DNA of 26,425 nucleotides from Chara braunii (GCA_003427395.1 BFEA01000078.1:1200327-1226751), one strand, 5' to 3'; numbered from the stretch's first letter, positions 1 through 10,892 are shown. The notes: generated by a model not told the origin, from the letters alone. A program made the numbers and translations.

Positions 1-59
1 TTGATTATAGCACCAATCCATACAGAGATCGTGATTCCAACATATGAGAGCGAACGACG

Positions 60-605
60 CCACTCATCATAGTAACCAATCCATTCGCCGATCTCTTCGG
101 TTGATTCGTGGATAGATACTATGTTTGAGAGGGGCCATTCTCGCCGAAGGAAAAGTATGAGCCAAGCAACGAGGAACTGCAACAATACAAGGATCGCGAA
201 ACAACCCAAGAGAGCGAACGGCTCCATCCATTATAGTACCCATTCGTCGATCTTGTTCGTCGATTCGTGGATAGATACTATGCTCGGGGTAACCCTGCTT
301 TGCCAAAATATATCATGTATATATATATATATATATTGTTGCAAAAAGGACTGCCCATTAACCCATACGCCGAGAGAGGGAAGAGAGAGAAGAGAGGACA
401 ACAAACGAGGGGCTGTGAGAAACTGTTTCGTCGGAGTTTCACCCACTCGTCAGGAGGTTGTAGATCTTTCAAGTAGTGTGTGGTGATTATATCATCAGTA
501 CGATCATCAAAGATCAGCATATGAAAAAGATATGCGCCACCCATAGTAGTATCCAGTCCTTTCTTCGATTCTTGACGGATGATTCGTGGATAGATACTAT
601 GCCTG
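60..605 (+). repeat. Interspersed ~75-bp unit ending GGATAGATACTATG, copy A
   Basis: A unit of the form 'cc..catagta.ccaatcc...cgatct..tcggt' followed by gattcgtggatagatact ends at about 123, 282 and 601. The same unit recurs in copy B (ends near 8711, 8870, 9195) and, more diverged, just left of copy B (near 8328 and 8482). Spacing is irregular (about 160 and 320 bp), so it is a dispersed or decayed tandem repeat rather than a clean array. No function is visible. Confidence 0.75.
318..336. repeat. (AT)n microsatellite
   Basis: Uninterrupted TA/AT dinucleotides. The matching tract in copy B (8905-8931) is about 7 bp longer, which shows length change since the duplication. Confidence 0.9.
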
Positions 606-1810
606 GCGGCGTCAAAAAGCATGCATTGTGATTCTTGCCATTCATCCATACACAAGTCGGAATTCACACTTAAGAGAAAACACAAATCGATTACACATCG
701 AACGTTACCCTTGTAACAAAAGAATGCCTTCTCTTTCTGGCCAAAGAACTTAAGTGTCTCCGCTCTCCTCACCATGCCACTCAACAGACAACATCACGCG
801 CATACACATATGGAAGAAGATCATGAAAAAACTTGCTGCATCCCTAGTGGCAGTTCCACGTAATATGGGAGATCTGCCACAACAGCTAAAGCAGGGAGGG
901 AAGTGACGATCCCTGAAGCGCTTTTCTGCTGCTAGCCACAAGTACACGACTTCATCAGAGGGAACACCGGCTTTTCAATCATAAGTGCTTCGGGAGTCGG
1001 AGCGGTGTACGCGATGGCACTACTTGCAGGTGGTGTAAGAAGGCGAGGAAAGAGAGGAAAGCAAGCAAGGCAACAAAAGCAAGCAGGACATAGGCAAACA
1101 TCTCGATAGCTACCCCCATCTTCTCCTCCACTCCTTCCTTGTCCAACACCATCGATGCCAGGTCCATTAGTCTGCAAACTGCCCAGCGCAAGAATTGAAA
1201 CGGAAAGAAGACTAGCATCATTCGCAGCTTAATTTCTAGCGTGCAGGGTGAGATGAGTGCGAAGAGAGGGGGAACGTGCAGCTTTGCGGCGCATGTGTCG
1301 TGTATCGTGATCCACCGCAACGACTAGGATATGCTGGTGGCGAGGGCAAGGAGGCTTATACCCTGTCTTCTTCGCCATCGATCATTCGGTCCAACAATTC
1401 TTGATCCACCTCGTAATCTATAGCGAATGCACCTGCGAAGCACTGTCGTCCCGCCGCGTGCCCGATCTCCTGTCAGCTGGAAAGCCTATCGCCGCTCGGT
1501 CCGTAACCTTGAATTACGGTCGGGAGGAAACCTTGTACGCAGATCCGATGATGGGAGTCCGAGGGATATTCCGCCTGTTCAAATAGTGTCCCGTCGTCGT
1601 CACTTTCCGAGAGATATTGCCCGTAGGCAATACAAAACGTTATTGGTGACGTGAGGCGGGAGACTATGCACATCAAAAAAGAAACAACATAAGAAACAAA
1701 AATAGAACCCAAAAAAAGCAAAAATAGCAGCATCCCGAAGCATCGGGAACAGTATCCCCTGATGGGGAGGGTTCATACCCCACGTCTTCTTATTGCCCGT
1801 CTAGTAGAGT

Positions 1811-2160
1811 GAAACGTCACTACTGATGGTCTGTGTCCGTATCGAAAAAAGTGAAAAAAGAGGAGAAAAAAGAAAAAAGAAAAAAGAAAAGAAAGAAGGA
1901 AAGAAAAAAAAGAAAAAAAAAGAGGAAAGAAAAGAAAAAGAAAAAAAGGAGAAAAATAAATAAAAGAAAAATTAAAAAAAAAAAAGGAAAAGGGAAAAAA
2001 AGAAGGAGGGCAGCGACTTTTGATTATCTGCCCAGTTGCACGAAACGTCACTACTGCAGATCCGTATATGGATACGCCAAGGAAAAAATGAAAAGAAAGG
2101 AGCGAAAGAAAAAGAAAAAAGAAGAAAAAAATCGGAAGGAGGGGAAAAGAGGAAGCCATT
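1811..2160 (+). repeat. Tandem pair with homopurine (A/G) tracts, copy A
   Basis: Two units each start with gaaacgtcactactg (about 1811 and 2041), then a 'ccgtat' stretch, then a nearly pure purine tract (about 1853-2011 and 2084-2152). The A/G tract reads as Lys/Glu/Arg-only peptides on the plus strand and Phe/Leu/Ser on the minus. These ORFs are composition artefacts. In copy B the first tract has become almost pure poly(A). Confidence 0.85.
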
Positions 2161-2201
2161 CAAGAATCAATCGTCCCATGCACGTTTCCGATATTCGTTT
2201 T

Positions 2202-2322
2202 ATTGTGCGCACGAGTTGTGCGGCGTGCGCATAATCGGACTCGGGCTTATTACGAGTTGTAAGTCTTTTTCCTGGCCCATAACTGCCGCGCATCGCGGAC
2301 ATCCCGGGTTATAATAAGCTCG
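2202..2322. other. Pair of inverted repeats (hairpin-forming), copy A
   Basis: ATTGTGCGCA (2202-2211) is the near-exact inverse of TGCGCATAAT (2226-2235), one G.T-type mismatch with a 14-nt loop. Immediately after it, GGGCTTATTA (about 2243-2252) pairs with TAATAAGCTC (2312-2321), and between them CCGCG-cat-CGCGG forms a small perfect hairpin. The same arms are conserved in copy B (10774-10892), where the second stem is a perfect 11-bp match. Either an RNA secondary structure of the element or remnants of a small inverted-repeat element; no further function can be assigned. Confidence 0.6.
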
Positions 2323-2528
2323 GGACAGGCTCGTATGGCGATCGGGGTACATCGCTTTGCGGTATACAAAGTGGTTATTGTTCCGCATCAGAGTTTCTCG
2401 TCTCTTACCCATTTATTAGTTGCTTCGTCCGACTTTTATCTGTTATTACCTCCTGCCCCTTGTTCTTGATGAATCCACTCCCTTTCTTTTCAACAGTCCT
2501 TGCTCCTTGACCCTCTGCTCTGTATCTC

Positions 2529-2562
2529 TGTGTGTGTGTGTGTGTGTGTGCGTGTGTGTGTG
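2529..2562. repeat. (TG)n microsatellite at right edge of copy A
   Basis: TG dinucleotides with one CG interruption. Similarity between copies A and B ends inside this tract, so the microsatellite marks the boundary of the duplicated sequence. Confidence 0.9.
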
Positions 2563-2687
2563 CCCCGCCCCTGTCCCACTGGAAGGTGGGCCACAGGCCG
2601 GAAAGCTGGATGCCAGGAGGCTTTAGGCCCTTCCGGCCCGTAGCCCCCCGGTCTCCACACACACTCACAGACACCATAGAAAACAAA

Positions 2688-4885
2688 TTAGTACATGCGA
2701 AATCTGGTAATCAGGTTAGCTTTCACCATTTCGTCAACCATCCTCCCAGGCTGGTACTTCTGTCTGTTGTGAAAAACCCTATCCACCCCCTTCCAGCATT
2801 CCCTCCTTCCGAACCCGTTTGAAACCATGGTTTGTACCAAGTTATTGATCTCCAAAGCGGTTTCTTGCTCATCGGAACAAATGATGAGGGTCAAGACAGT
2901 CTCAGCAGTTAGGATTTGTAGCGACTGCGAAATGGAACGATTGGATCTGAATTTCACGAATCTTACGGGGGAAAATGAGAGTCCCTTCTTCTTATCGTGT
3001 TTTGAGGTAAAGTATGTGCCATTCATGGAGGACAAGACCGTCAATGAGAGGTTGAGAAAGTTAGCAGCCTGACTATGCCCATCGATAACGACCTCGGTCG
3101 TTTCCTTTACTTCAATGAATTTGTGTGGGTAGATCTTGTGACCTGGGTTCTGGTCGTGTGCATCGTCCTTGAGGAGCTCAGCAATGATCGTGTTGTTTAG
3201 AGAACACAGATCGTCTATGTATCTATAGGTGTCTTGGAAACACTCAACCGCGACCCAATCCTGCAATTCGACTAGGCGAGAGATTAGTCAGTATTTGTAC
3301 TTAAAGAAATACACGTCACATAAGATGGGAGAACAGGCAAGACCCATGGGAATCCCGACGACCTGTTTCCAGACCCTATTTCCCATATGTACCACTCCGT
3401 TGGAGAGGAGCCATTCACAGACATCGATGATCCCCTGTTCGTCGAAGTACAGCCTCTCATTATCCCTGTCCTGATCACCATTCACCCAGTAGGGGTGTAG
3501 CGTGTCGTTGGCTGCGACTCCGATCGCAATCACATCTCTGGCTGTTCCCGCCCTTCCCCTTTCCATGGCGTAGCGAACGAAGAATCTGATTGCCTCCAGC
3601 AGACCGTCTTCCGGTCCGTCCGTGGGTATCGTCTCGAAACACCTTGTGCTATCCCCTGTGAAGACGGAGTAGATGCGTTGCGGGAGGTTGGCGACGAATT
3701 CCCCGATCGAGGAGATCGGCCACCAGAAGTTGGGTTTAACCCCCTGCTCGGCATGCACCTCTTCTGCCCTGCTAGTGCAGAGGGCCTGAACATCCTGAGC
3801 TAGGCGCTTCAACAGTCTATCACAAATGTCCGCCACCGGGGAGAGTACCGATCCTGCAGAGTTCGTTATCCACCTTAATGATCGCTTGTTCGCCTTGTAC
3901 ACAGTCATGAGGTGTGGGAGCGGTAGTGCCTCATGCCCTTCGTGAGTGAAGGCTGCCGCTTCTTGTACCAGCCTTGCCGCCACCTGCTCCGGTGAATCTG
4001 GGAGCGGTATGAAGTCCGACCCCGAAAGCCTCTGCAATGCTAGTTTCCTGATAAGGTTGATGCACACGAACGTGGGGGTGTGTGGCGCCTTGTCCGTCGG
4101 ATAGACCAGATATCGACTTGTCAGCCAGTCGATCTCGCTTCTCACTGCCGTGCTGTTAATAGGCTCGCCTGTAATATGCATATGCTTCGTCCGAAAGCTC
4201 TTGACGCGCTTCTTCGCATTCTCCCGAGCCAACGTCTTGATTCGCCTCTCCTCCCCCAAGGACAGCTCCTCATCGCNTCTTCGTGTGGTCAGTATCTTAT
4301 CCAGTGCCACCTTGACTTCGTCCAGTGCAAANTCCTCATCGAGCGCCCTGAGTGGAATGTGGTTCAGACCCGCATTGAGCATGAGCTGCAGCTGGCCATT
4401 ATTTGTAATGTCGGTGTCATTGGTGACGACGTGCAAGGTACCTTCCTCTGGGAGCATCTTTATGGTGGCAGCGTTGAGGAACTCGGCATGCCTCCTTGCG
4501 CCGCATTGGCAGAACTNAGGTATATATCCTTCCTCCCATTCATCCGTCTTAAATTTCGTGAACACCGCCGCCGGCTTGCAAATCTTGGCTCCCAGGCTTT
4601 GTCATACTTCCNTGCGATGATCACGTCTTCAAGCCAATCNGCCGATCTTTCCCCCATCACCTGCCTGAGCGCCTCCAATACCATACTCCTCAGAGGAACC
4701 GCCTCCATAAGCCTACTCGTGTATCTGACGTGTACAAATTGGTTCTGCTCCCGCTCCTTTCTTCTCCATGCGGATCTTCCTGAGGGGAGCACGATCATGC
4801 TGCCTCCTCCTTCCGGGTCGAAGCTCTCATCCTGCGTAGTGCACGACAACTCATAGACGGGGGGGTTCGTTATCAGATGGGATCG
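2688..4885 (-). pseudogene. Broken reverse transcriptase, Penelope-like element type
   Basis: A retroelement polymerase read in three pieces. The N-terminal piece (4849-4460) shifts frame near 4585 into a 425-codon ORF (4565-3288). That ORF runs in frame through one TGA (about 3281) into a 192-codon ORF ending at 2688 with TAA. RT motifs appear in order: HVVTNDTDITNN...GLNHIPL (a stretch typical of Penelope-like RTs) at residues 45-71 of the middle piece; motif A VFTGDSTRCFETIP, where Penelope elements usually have D..alYTNIP; motif B QVVGIPMGLACSPIL; motif C RYIDDL with both catalytic Asp; then ANFLNLSLTV and TSKHDKK, resembling motifs D/E. No GIY-YIG endonuclease is visible. Five Ns fall inside, so some breaks may be sequencing errors. 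RT identity is strong; the Penelope assignment rests on motif form alone. Confidence 0.82.
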
Positions 4886-5560
4886 ATCCTAGTGTGTATG
4901 ACGAGGAGGGAACTTCAAGGGAGAAGGGAGAGAGAGAGCGGCTGGAGGATCTTCCTCTGTCAAGTATTGTCTATAGATGCAGATATATATCACGTTCATG
5001 GATAGAAGCACAAAACGGAAACTTAGAAACGAGAGGGAAGAGAGAAGAAGAAGAGAAAAAAAGGGGGAGGAAACATATTAAGGAAAGAGGAATTAAAAAA
5101 AACCATTGAGTAGTAACGGATGGATGACGCATCAGGGCGTCAATCACGTGGGGGTTTCAAATCTCTGTGCGTGTTCGTCAGGAAGTGCCGATACAACCCC
5201 TCCTTCCCTTTTTGCTTCCGCAAGACGACCCGTTCTTCCGTAGTCCGCTATTTCTTGTGGATTCCGCCGTGGAGATCGGCGACCCTGCCTGTGAGGCAAG
5301 CAATCGTGAGCTGCTCCTGCCCCTAGCGTTTTGCCCTCCTATCACCATGTTGTGTAGCCCCCTATCTCCGAGTTGCTCCTCCGGTGGACTCATGCATCCC
5401 AATCGGTCTTGTGATCCCGGCTGGTCTGCGGGAGCCACGTGGTGCGGGGGGTCTCTGGGGGGGTTCATTTACTGCGCCTTATTCGCCCTCTCCATGGGCT
5501 CAAAGGGAAGCACCCGTTGTCGGGGAGAGACGACTACAGGTGGGTTGTTCCGTTGTCTTT
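4886..5560. other. Gene-free stretch with purine-rich tract
   Basis: About 4890-5105 on the plus strand is rich in GA/AG (gaagagagaag-type words) and open in frame by composition only. From 5120 to 5560 there are short ORFs on both strands with no recognisable motif. No RNA gene or regulatory element could be supported. Confidence 0.5.
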
Positions 5561-5561
5561 T

Positions 5562-5762
5562 CTAGGCGTACCCTTGTTCGTATCGTGCGCCCCTGGTTCT
5601 GACCCTCGGATTGCAAGTGATCCTTGTGGGAAGCACTACCCTACTGATGGTTAGAGGGGTATTGGATTTCCATTTCTCCTTGCAAATAACGGATTCAAGG
5701 GTGAGGGATGGATCTTTCTCAAGTGCGGAGATTACCTTGGTCATGATCTCCCGAATGAACAT
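5562..5762 (-). CDS. Possible downstream exon of the 323-aa ORF (weak)
   Basis: A 66-codon ORF (starting MFIREIMTKVISALEKDPSL) lies directly downstream of the larger minus-strand ORF. It is preceded by CTAACTCACCTTC and contains CCAAGGTAATC, which would also fit a splice donor. It could be the next exon of the upstream gene, but no splice pair joins the two in frame, so the call rests on position and composition only. Confidence 0.2.
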   Translation of the reverse strand: MFIREIMTKVISALEKDPSLTLESVICKEKWKSNTPLTISRVVLPTRITCNPRVRTRGARYEQGYA

Positions 5763-5771
5763 GAAGGTGAG

Positions 5772-6743
5772 TTAGGCCTCCACTGCGGGTTTCCACGATA
5801 CTCGCAAAAAGTGGATGAAGGTAGAGATCCTTACCTTGACGAAGGCGATGTTGGGGAATAGGATGTCCAGGTGCGCTAGCAGATACCAAATCGCATGGTC
5901 CATCCAAATCGGTCCCACTCCGCAGTCCTTCTTCCTCTCCGTCGCGCATCTGCATCTAAGGTAAGGTGGTCCGACATTCCAACTCTTCCTGAGACCCTTG
6001 AGGTCAATCTCCTGGGAAGTTTTAACCTTCTTTTGCCACATCACCGGACTGGAGTACTCACATTTCATATGGTCGAGGGCTGACATTAGGGGAAATGTGA
6101 GGAGAGTCGGGTTGAAAGCTTTCTTCCCTGGGGGGCAATACGGGAGTGTGCCAGTCATTGCATTTGCTTTACACGTGGCAACTTCCTCGTTGGTTAGGTT
6201 GGCGAGGACGATGAGGGCTTTTACTGAGAATGGTGCAAGATGGTTGAAGGTATCGAGTTTCCAGAGCGCATGCATGAACCCAGTGCTCATGTGCTCAACC
6301 CAGTGCAAGCATGGAAGTGGTGCAAACACAGTATACTGCCTACCTTGGGAGGATGAGGCCNTTTCCGGGGTGCAGCTGGCAGTAGCGGTTACTGCGGCTG
6401 TGGCTGCNTTTAGTTCCGCCATCTCCTCGTTGTCTAGGGCAAGAGCTCCGGCGATTGTGCAGCCAACCGCAGGTGTTTCGGCGGCCTGCCCCTGCAGATG
6501 CGAGTGATCCAGTCCCCAAATCTTAAGAAACATCTGTTCAACTTTNGCNNTTCNGGCANGCAGTTCCATGNATTTTTTTTCATACTCCGTCTTCCTTACC
6601 TCCAGTCTTGCGGCATTGTCTAGGAGTTTGGCTACAAAAGCATCTTTCCCCTGATCNCAGACNCACGCAAGGTTAGCAATATCACTAAATCCAATCATGC
6701 GAAAGAAATTCGAAAAATCCCCCGTCTNGACCATTNTCTTCAT
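5772..6743 (-). CDS. Unrecognised 323-aa ORF upstream of the reverse transcriptase
   Basis: Not recognised. It starts at an ATG, but the start region is full of Ns and may not be the true start. Residues about 40-75 are charged and heptad-like (KTEYEKK...), then a linker rich in Ala/Thr (AATAAVTATAS), then a compact C-terminal part with SALDHMKCEY, CRCATERKKDC and GPIWMDHAIWYLLAHL. Near the end, ...PNIAFVK is followed by GTAAGG (revcomp of 5829-5834), a good plant-type splice donor, so the last residues before the TAA may be intron. It lies upstream of the RT on the same strand and between the two long direct repeats, where an element's ORF1 would be expected. That role is inference. Confidence 0.5.
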   Translation of the reverse strand: MKXMVXTGDFSNFFRMIGFSDIANLAXVXDQGKDAFVAKLLDNAARLEVRKTEYEKKXMELXAXXXKVEQMFLKIWGLDHSHLQGQAAETPAVGCTIAGALALDNEEMAELXAATAAVTATASCTPEXASSSQGRQYTVFAPLPCLHWVEHMSTGFMHALWKLDTFNHLAPFSVKALIVLANLTNEEVATCKANAMTGTLPYCPPGKKAFNPTLLTFPLMSALDHMKCEYSSPVMWQKKVKTSQEIDLKGLRKSWNVGPPYLRCRCATERKKDCGVGPIWMDHAIWYLLAHLDILFPNIAFVKVRISTFIHFLRVSWKPAVEA

Positions 6744-8545
6744 TGNNTCNANGATCTCNGGCTTCAGCNTGGCAANGAGCGCTTGGGCCGGTTTGCTGGG
6801 CTATGGCTGCTCCTTCAGCCACTCGTACTTANGGGTGAGTTCGTCCCACCATCACCCCNGGAAGAATTNCTTTGGCGGAATCTGCAGCAGCAAANGAAAA
6901 TACAACAAAAACAACACACAGACAAACAAACATGTNCATACGCACGACACAGTATATACCANCTGAAACAAGAGAGGTTGGAGGAATGTCGACCCACTCC
7001 NATNTTTTCTTTGCAGATTACNTGGACAAGGTAATNCCATGCNCTNGCATTTTCCTATCTGACCTGGTTTTCCTTGGCGACTGCCNGTGCGACATTTTGC
7101 CTGCTTCCCAGGNNTATGGTTGGCANGACACACCGCCAACAGCGCTGACGGGGGGTTCCCCCCGTGTGTGTGTTAGTGTGCTCCATGGCAAGCATGTCGT
7201 CGCAAGATACGGGAACCGTATTGCAGTAAAGCTCCGAANTAANACATCGGCACACCCCCGTTATTATCTTCAGGCGAGCACAGGACTTCTCAAGCCACAC
7301 AACCCATCCATAGGATTCTGATGCGTGCCTCATGACTAGGACCTGTCCCACGTGTATGCAAACCGATAGGCCAAGAGAGACGTCTTCTTCGGGGGGTGAG
7401 TACACTGAGTAGAATAGATCAGAGGGAGGACACACATCTTTCAGTTGGAAAATAAGAGCAAAGGATTGTGAGTGTAAATGATCGGGCGTGCATAATATAA
7501 TCGGTCTTTACGTGGGGGCGTAGGAATTCATCGAGAAGTTCGTGCTNAGAAAAATCTTGTGATCGTCGTTATTTTTNTGTGGGTTTTATATCNATATGCA
7601 AGGGTGTGGGTGCAAGCGGTAGGGTGCGCGTAATATATTTGATACTTACGTAGGGGCGTAGGAATCCATCGGTATATCTGTATCTGGAGATTGNCATGTA
7701 AACGTCGTTTTTTNCTTTTTATATNAATGCGTGGGGTTGTCTGTGCCCCGTTGCTTCGTCCATGGTGAGTAGCCACGTGGAAGGGCACGTGGNGCAAGTG
7801 CGTTCTTGTGATCATTATCATGGGAATAATCATTCGGCGTCACCTGTATGATCCAAATNAGACGTTCTATGCTGGCACCTTCGTCGNGACAGCAGGTCAG
7901 ATCAGTAGCTTCATTCTATCCGGTGCATGCAATTAATNCATCACCCANACATATAGATACCTCTATCAGACCATCTANCCCATTGGTACAGATGGNTGTA
8001 TCNTTCTAACTGAGTAGCTTTCATTAGGAAAAAATAATCGTGAAATGAGCCTTTCTANTNGAAGTCNGTGGTATGATTGCGGTTGTAGCAGTGGGTTGGG
8101 GGACCGNTACATACANGCCCTTNGTCGTGCATGGATCAAGATGAAAGTGTGCACCGACAGCAACACGAAGAGGTGCAATATACCCCGCGAAATCCTAGGG
8201 TAGAAACGCGACATCTATCCCAGAGCTCCATGCATACAATACAAGAAATCGNNAGCAATCGGTGTCATCCATCATAATATNCAATCCATAAGCCGTTTCA
8301 GTTGGTCGANTCGTGGATGGNTACTATGTCTNGGGGCAATCATGCTCGTNGAATATACTATAAGCAATGCGTCGTGATTATTGCGTCATCAAGACATGAG
8401 ATCGANTATGAACGGTGNNATCCAACATAGTANCCAATCCTTTCNNCGATCTTGTCNGTCAATTCGTGGATGGATATTATGTCTGGAGGCAACCTTGCTC
8501 ATCAACAGAAATACATCATACGTATATCTATATAAGCCATGCATC
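6744..8545. other. Low-quality, gene-free stretch with many ambiguous bases
   Basis: Dozens of single Ns are scattered here, and the short ORFs cross them. I see no protein motif. The stretch includes a diverged tandem pair (7482-7760) and, towards its right end, degenerate units of the GGATAGATACTATG repeat (8236-8490). Poor base calls limit any annotation. Confidence 0.6.
7482..7760 (+). repeat. Diverged tandem pair, 138-bp period
   Basis: TTACGTGGGGGCGTAGGAAT at 7508 and TTACGTAGGGGCGTAGGAAT at 7646 anchor two units. Each is preceded by 'gggyg(t/c)gcrtaatata' and followed by 'cgtcgtt-T-rich' and 'tttatat.nat'. No coding meaning is apparent. Confidence 0.7.
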
Positions 8546-8630
8546 TTGATTATAGCACCAATCCATACAGAGATCGTGATTCCAACANTTGATTATAGCA
8601 CCAATCCATACAGAGATCGTGATTCCAACA
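8546..8630 (+). other. Exact 42-bp direct duplication flanking a single N (assembly join)
   Basis: The 42 bases at 8546-8587 are repeated exactly at 8589-8630 with one N between them. The second copy begins with the same bases as the start of the window. This is the signature of two contigs that overlap but were joined by a placeholder, not of a biological tandem repeat. It is also where the N-rich zone ends. Confidence 0.8.
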
Positions 8631-8904
8631 TATGAGAGCGAACGACGCCACTCATCATAGTAACCAATCCATTCGCCGATCTCGTCGGTTGATTCATGGA
8701 TAGATACTATGTTTGAGAGGGGCCATTATCGCCGAAGGAAAAGTATGAGCCAAGCAACGAGGAACTGCAACAATACAAGGATCGGGAAACAACCCAAGAG
8801 AGCGAACGGCTCCATCCATTACAGTACCCACTCGTCAATCTTGTTGGTCGATTCGTGGATAGATACTATGCTCAAGGTAACCCCCCTTTGCCAAAATATA
8901 TCAT

Positions 8905-8931
8905 GTATATATATATATATATATATATATT
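8905..8931. repeat. (AT)n microsatellite, copy B
   Basis: Longer allele of the tract at 318-336 in copy A. Confidence 0.9.
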
Positions 8932-10375
8932 GTTGCAAATAGGACTGCCCATTAACCCATACGCAGAGAGAGGGAAGAGAGAGAAGAGAGGACAACAAAC
9001 AAGGGGCTGTGACAAACTGTTTCGTAGGAGTTTCACCCACTCGTCAGGAGGTTGTAGATCTTTCAAGTAGTGTGTGGTGATTATATCATCAGTACGATCA
9101 TCAAAGATCAACATATGAAAACGATATGCGCCACCCATATTAGTATCCAGTCCTTTCTTCGATTCTGGACGGATGATTCGTGGATAGATACTATGCCTGG
9201 CGGCGTCAAAAAGCATGCATTGTGATTCTTGTCATTCATCCATACACAGGTCGGAATTCACACCTAAGAGAAAACACAAATCGATTACACATCGAACGTC
9301 ACCCTTCTTACAAAAGAATGCCTTCTCTTTCCGGCCCAAGAACTGAAGTGTCTCCGCTCTCCTCACCATGCCACTCAACAGACAACATGACGCGCATACA
9401 CGTCTGGAAGAAGATCATGAAAAAACTTGCTGCATCCCTAGTCGCAGTTCCACGTAGTATGGGAGATCTGCCACAACAGCCAAAGCAGGGAGGGAAGTGG
9501 CGATCCCTGAAGCGCTTTTCTGCCGCTAGCCACAAGTACACGACTTCATCAAAGGGAACACCTGCTTTTCAATCATAAGTGCTTCGGGAGTCGGAGCGGT
9601 GTAGGCGATGGCACAACTTGCAGGTGGTGTAAGAAGGCGAGGAAAGAGAAGAAAGCAAGCAAGGCAACAAAAGCAAGCAGGACATAGGCAGACATCTCGA
9701 TAGCTACCCCCATCTTCTCCTCCGCTCCTTCCTTGTCCAACACCATGGATACCAACTTGATTAGTTTGCAAACTGCCCAACGCAAGAATTGAAACGGAAA
9801 GAAGACTAGCATCATTCGCAACTTAATTCCTAGCGTGCAGGGTGAGATCAGTGCGAAAAGTGGGGGAACGTGCAACTTTGCGGCGCATGCGTGGCGTATC
9901 GTGATCCACCGCAACGGTTAGGATACCCTGTCTTCTTCGTCATCGATCACTCGGTCAAACAATTCTTGATCCACCTCGTAATCCATGGCGAAGGCACCTG
10001 CGAAGCACTGTTGTCTCGCCGCTTGCCCGATCTCCTGTCAGCTGGAAAGCCTATCGCCGCTCGGTCCGTAACCTTGAATAACGGCCGGGAGGAAAGCTTC
10101 TATACAGATCCGATGATGCGAGTCCGAGGGATATTCCGCCTGTTCAAATAGTGTCCCGTCGTCGTCACTTTCCGAGAGATATTGCTCGTAGGCAATACAA
10201 AACGTTATTGGTAATGTGAGGCGGGAGACTATGCACATCAAAAAAGAAACAACAGAAAAAACAAAAATAGAACAAAAAAAAAGCGAAAATAACATCATGC
10301 AGAAACATCGGGAACAGTATTCTCTGATGGGGAGGGTTCATACCCCACGTCTTCTGATTGCCCGTCTAGTAAAGT

Positions 10376-10437
10376 GAAACGTCACTACTGATGGTCTGTG
10401 TCCGTATCGAAAAAAGTGAAAAAAGAGGAGAAAAAAG

Positions 10438-10492
<55 letters not shown>

Positions 10493-10506
10493 AAAAAAAA
10501 AAAAGG

Positions 10507-10560
<54 letters not shown>

Positions 10561-10720
10561 AAAGGAAAAAAAAGAAGGAGGAGAGCGACTTTTGATTATC
10601 TGCCGAGTTGCACGAAATGTCACTGTTGGAGATCCGTATACGGATACGCTAAGGAAAATATGAAAAGAAAGGAGCGAAAGAAAAGGAAAAAAGGAGAAAA
10701 AAATTGAGAGGAGGGAAAGA
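10376..10720 (+). repeat. Homopurine tandem pair, copy B, with ~118-bp near-pure poly(A)
   Basis: The first purine tract (10417-10586) contains 10438-10555, which is all A except three G. Copy A has a mixed A/G tract at the same place. The second tract (about 10660-10725) stays mixed. Poly-Lys and poly-Phe ORFs here are artefacts. The extreme A run may be real expansion or a polymerase/assembly error. Confidence 0.85.
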
Positions 10721-10773
10721 GAGGAAGCCATTCAAGAATCAATCGATTCATGCACATCTTCGTTATTCGTTTT

Positions 10774-10892
10774 ATTGTGCGCACGGGTTGTGCGGCGTGC
10801 GCATAATCGGACTCGAGCTTATTACGAGTTGTAAGTCTTTTCCTGGCTCATAAGTGTCGTGCATCGCGAACATCCCGGGTTGTAATAAGCTC
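10774..10892. other. Pair of inverted repeats (hairpin-forming), copy B
   Basis: ATTGTGCGCA (10774-10783) faces TGCGCATAAT (10798-10807). GAGCTTATTAC (10815-10825) is the exact inverse of GTAATAAGCTC (10882-10892). The central CGCG hairpin seen in copy A has decayed here, while the outer stems are kept. Confidence 0.6.

Larger units (their letters stand above)
1..2562. repeat. Long direct repeat, copy A (~2.5 kb)
   Basis: The whole stretch matches 8589-11140 in the same orientation, from the first base of the window to a (TG)n microsatellite, after which the two copies become unrelated. A hand count over the first 600 bases gives about 3.5% substitutions, and nearer 7% around 980-1320, plus length changes in the AT, A-rich and TG tracts. 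It holds no convincing gene. A 113-codon hydrophobic ORF (979-1320, minus) is open in both copies, but roughly half of the base changes alter the protein, so it is not under visible selection. The copy may extend left of base 1. The copies flank a reverse transcriptase and could be its (pseudo-)LTRs. Confidence 0.9.

Noticed and set aside
979-1320. 113-codon hydrophobic ORF (minus) open in both long repeat copies, suggesting a membrane protein
   Set aside because: Between the two copies about 12 residues change for roughly 24 base differences, so there is no sign of protein-level selection; an overlapping ORF in another frame is equally conserved.
1833-2234. Lys/Arg/Glu-rich ORF
   Set aside because: Pure translation of an A/G homopurine tract. 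The copy B equivalent is poly-Lys from poly(A).
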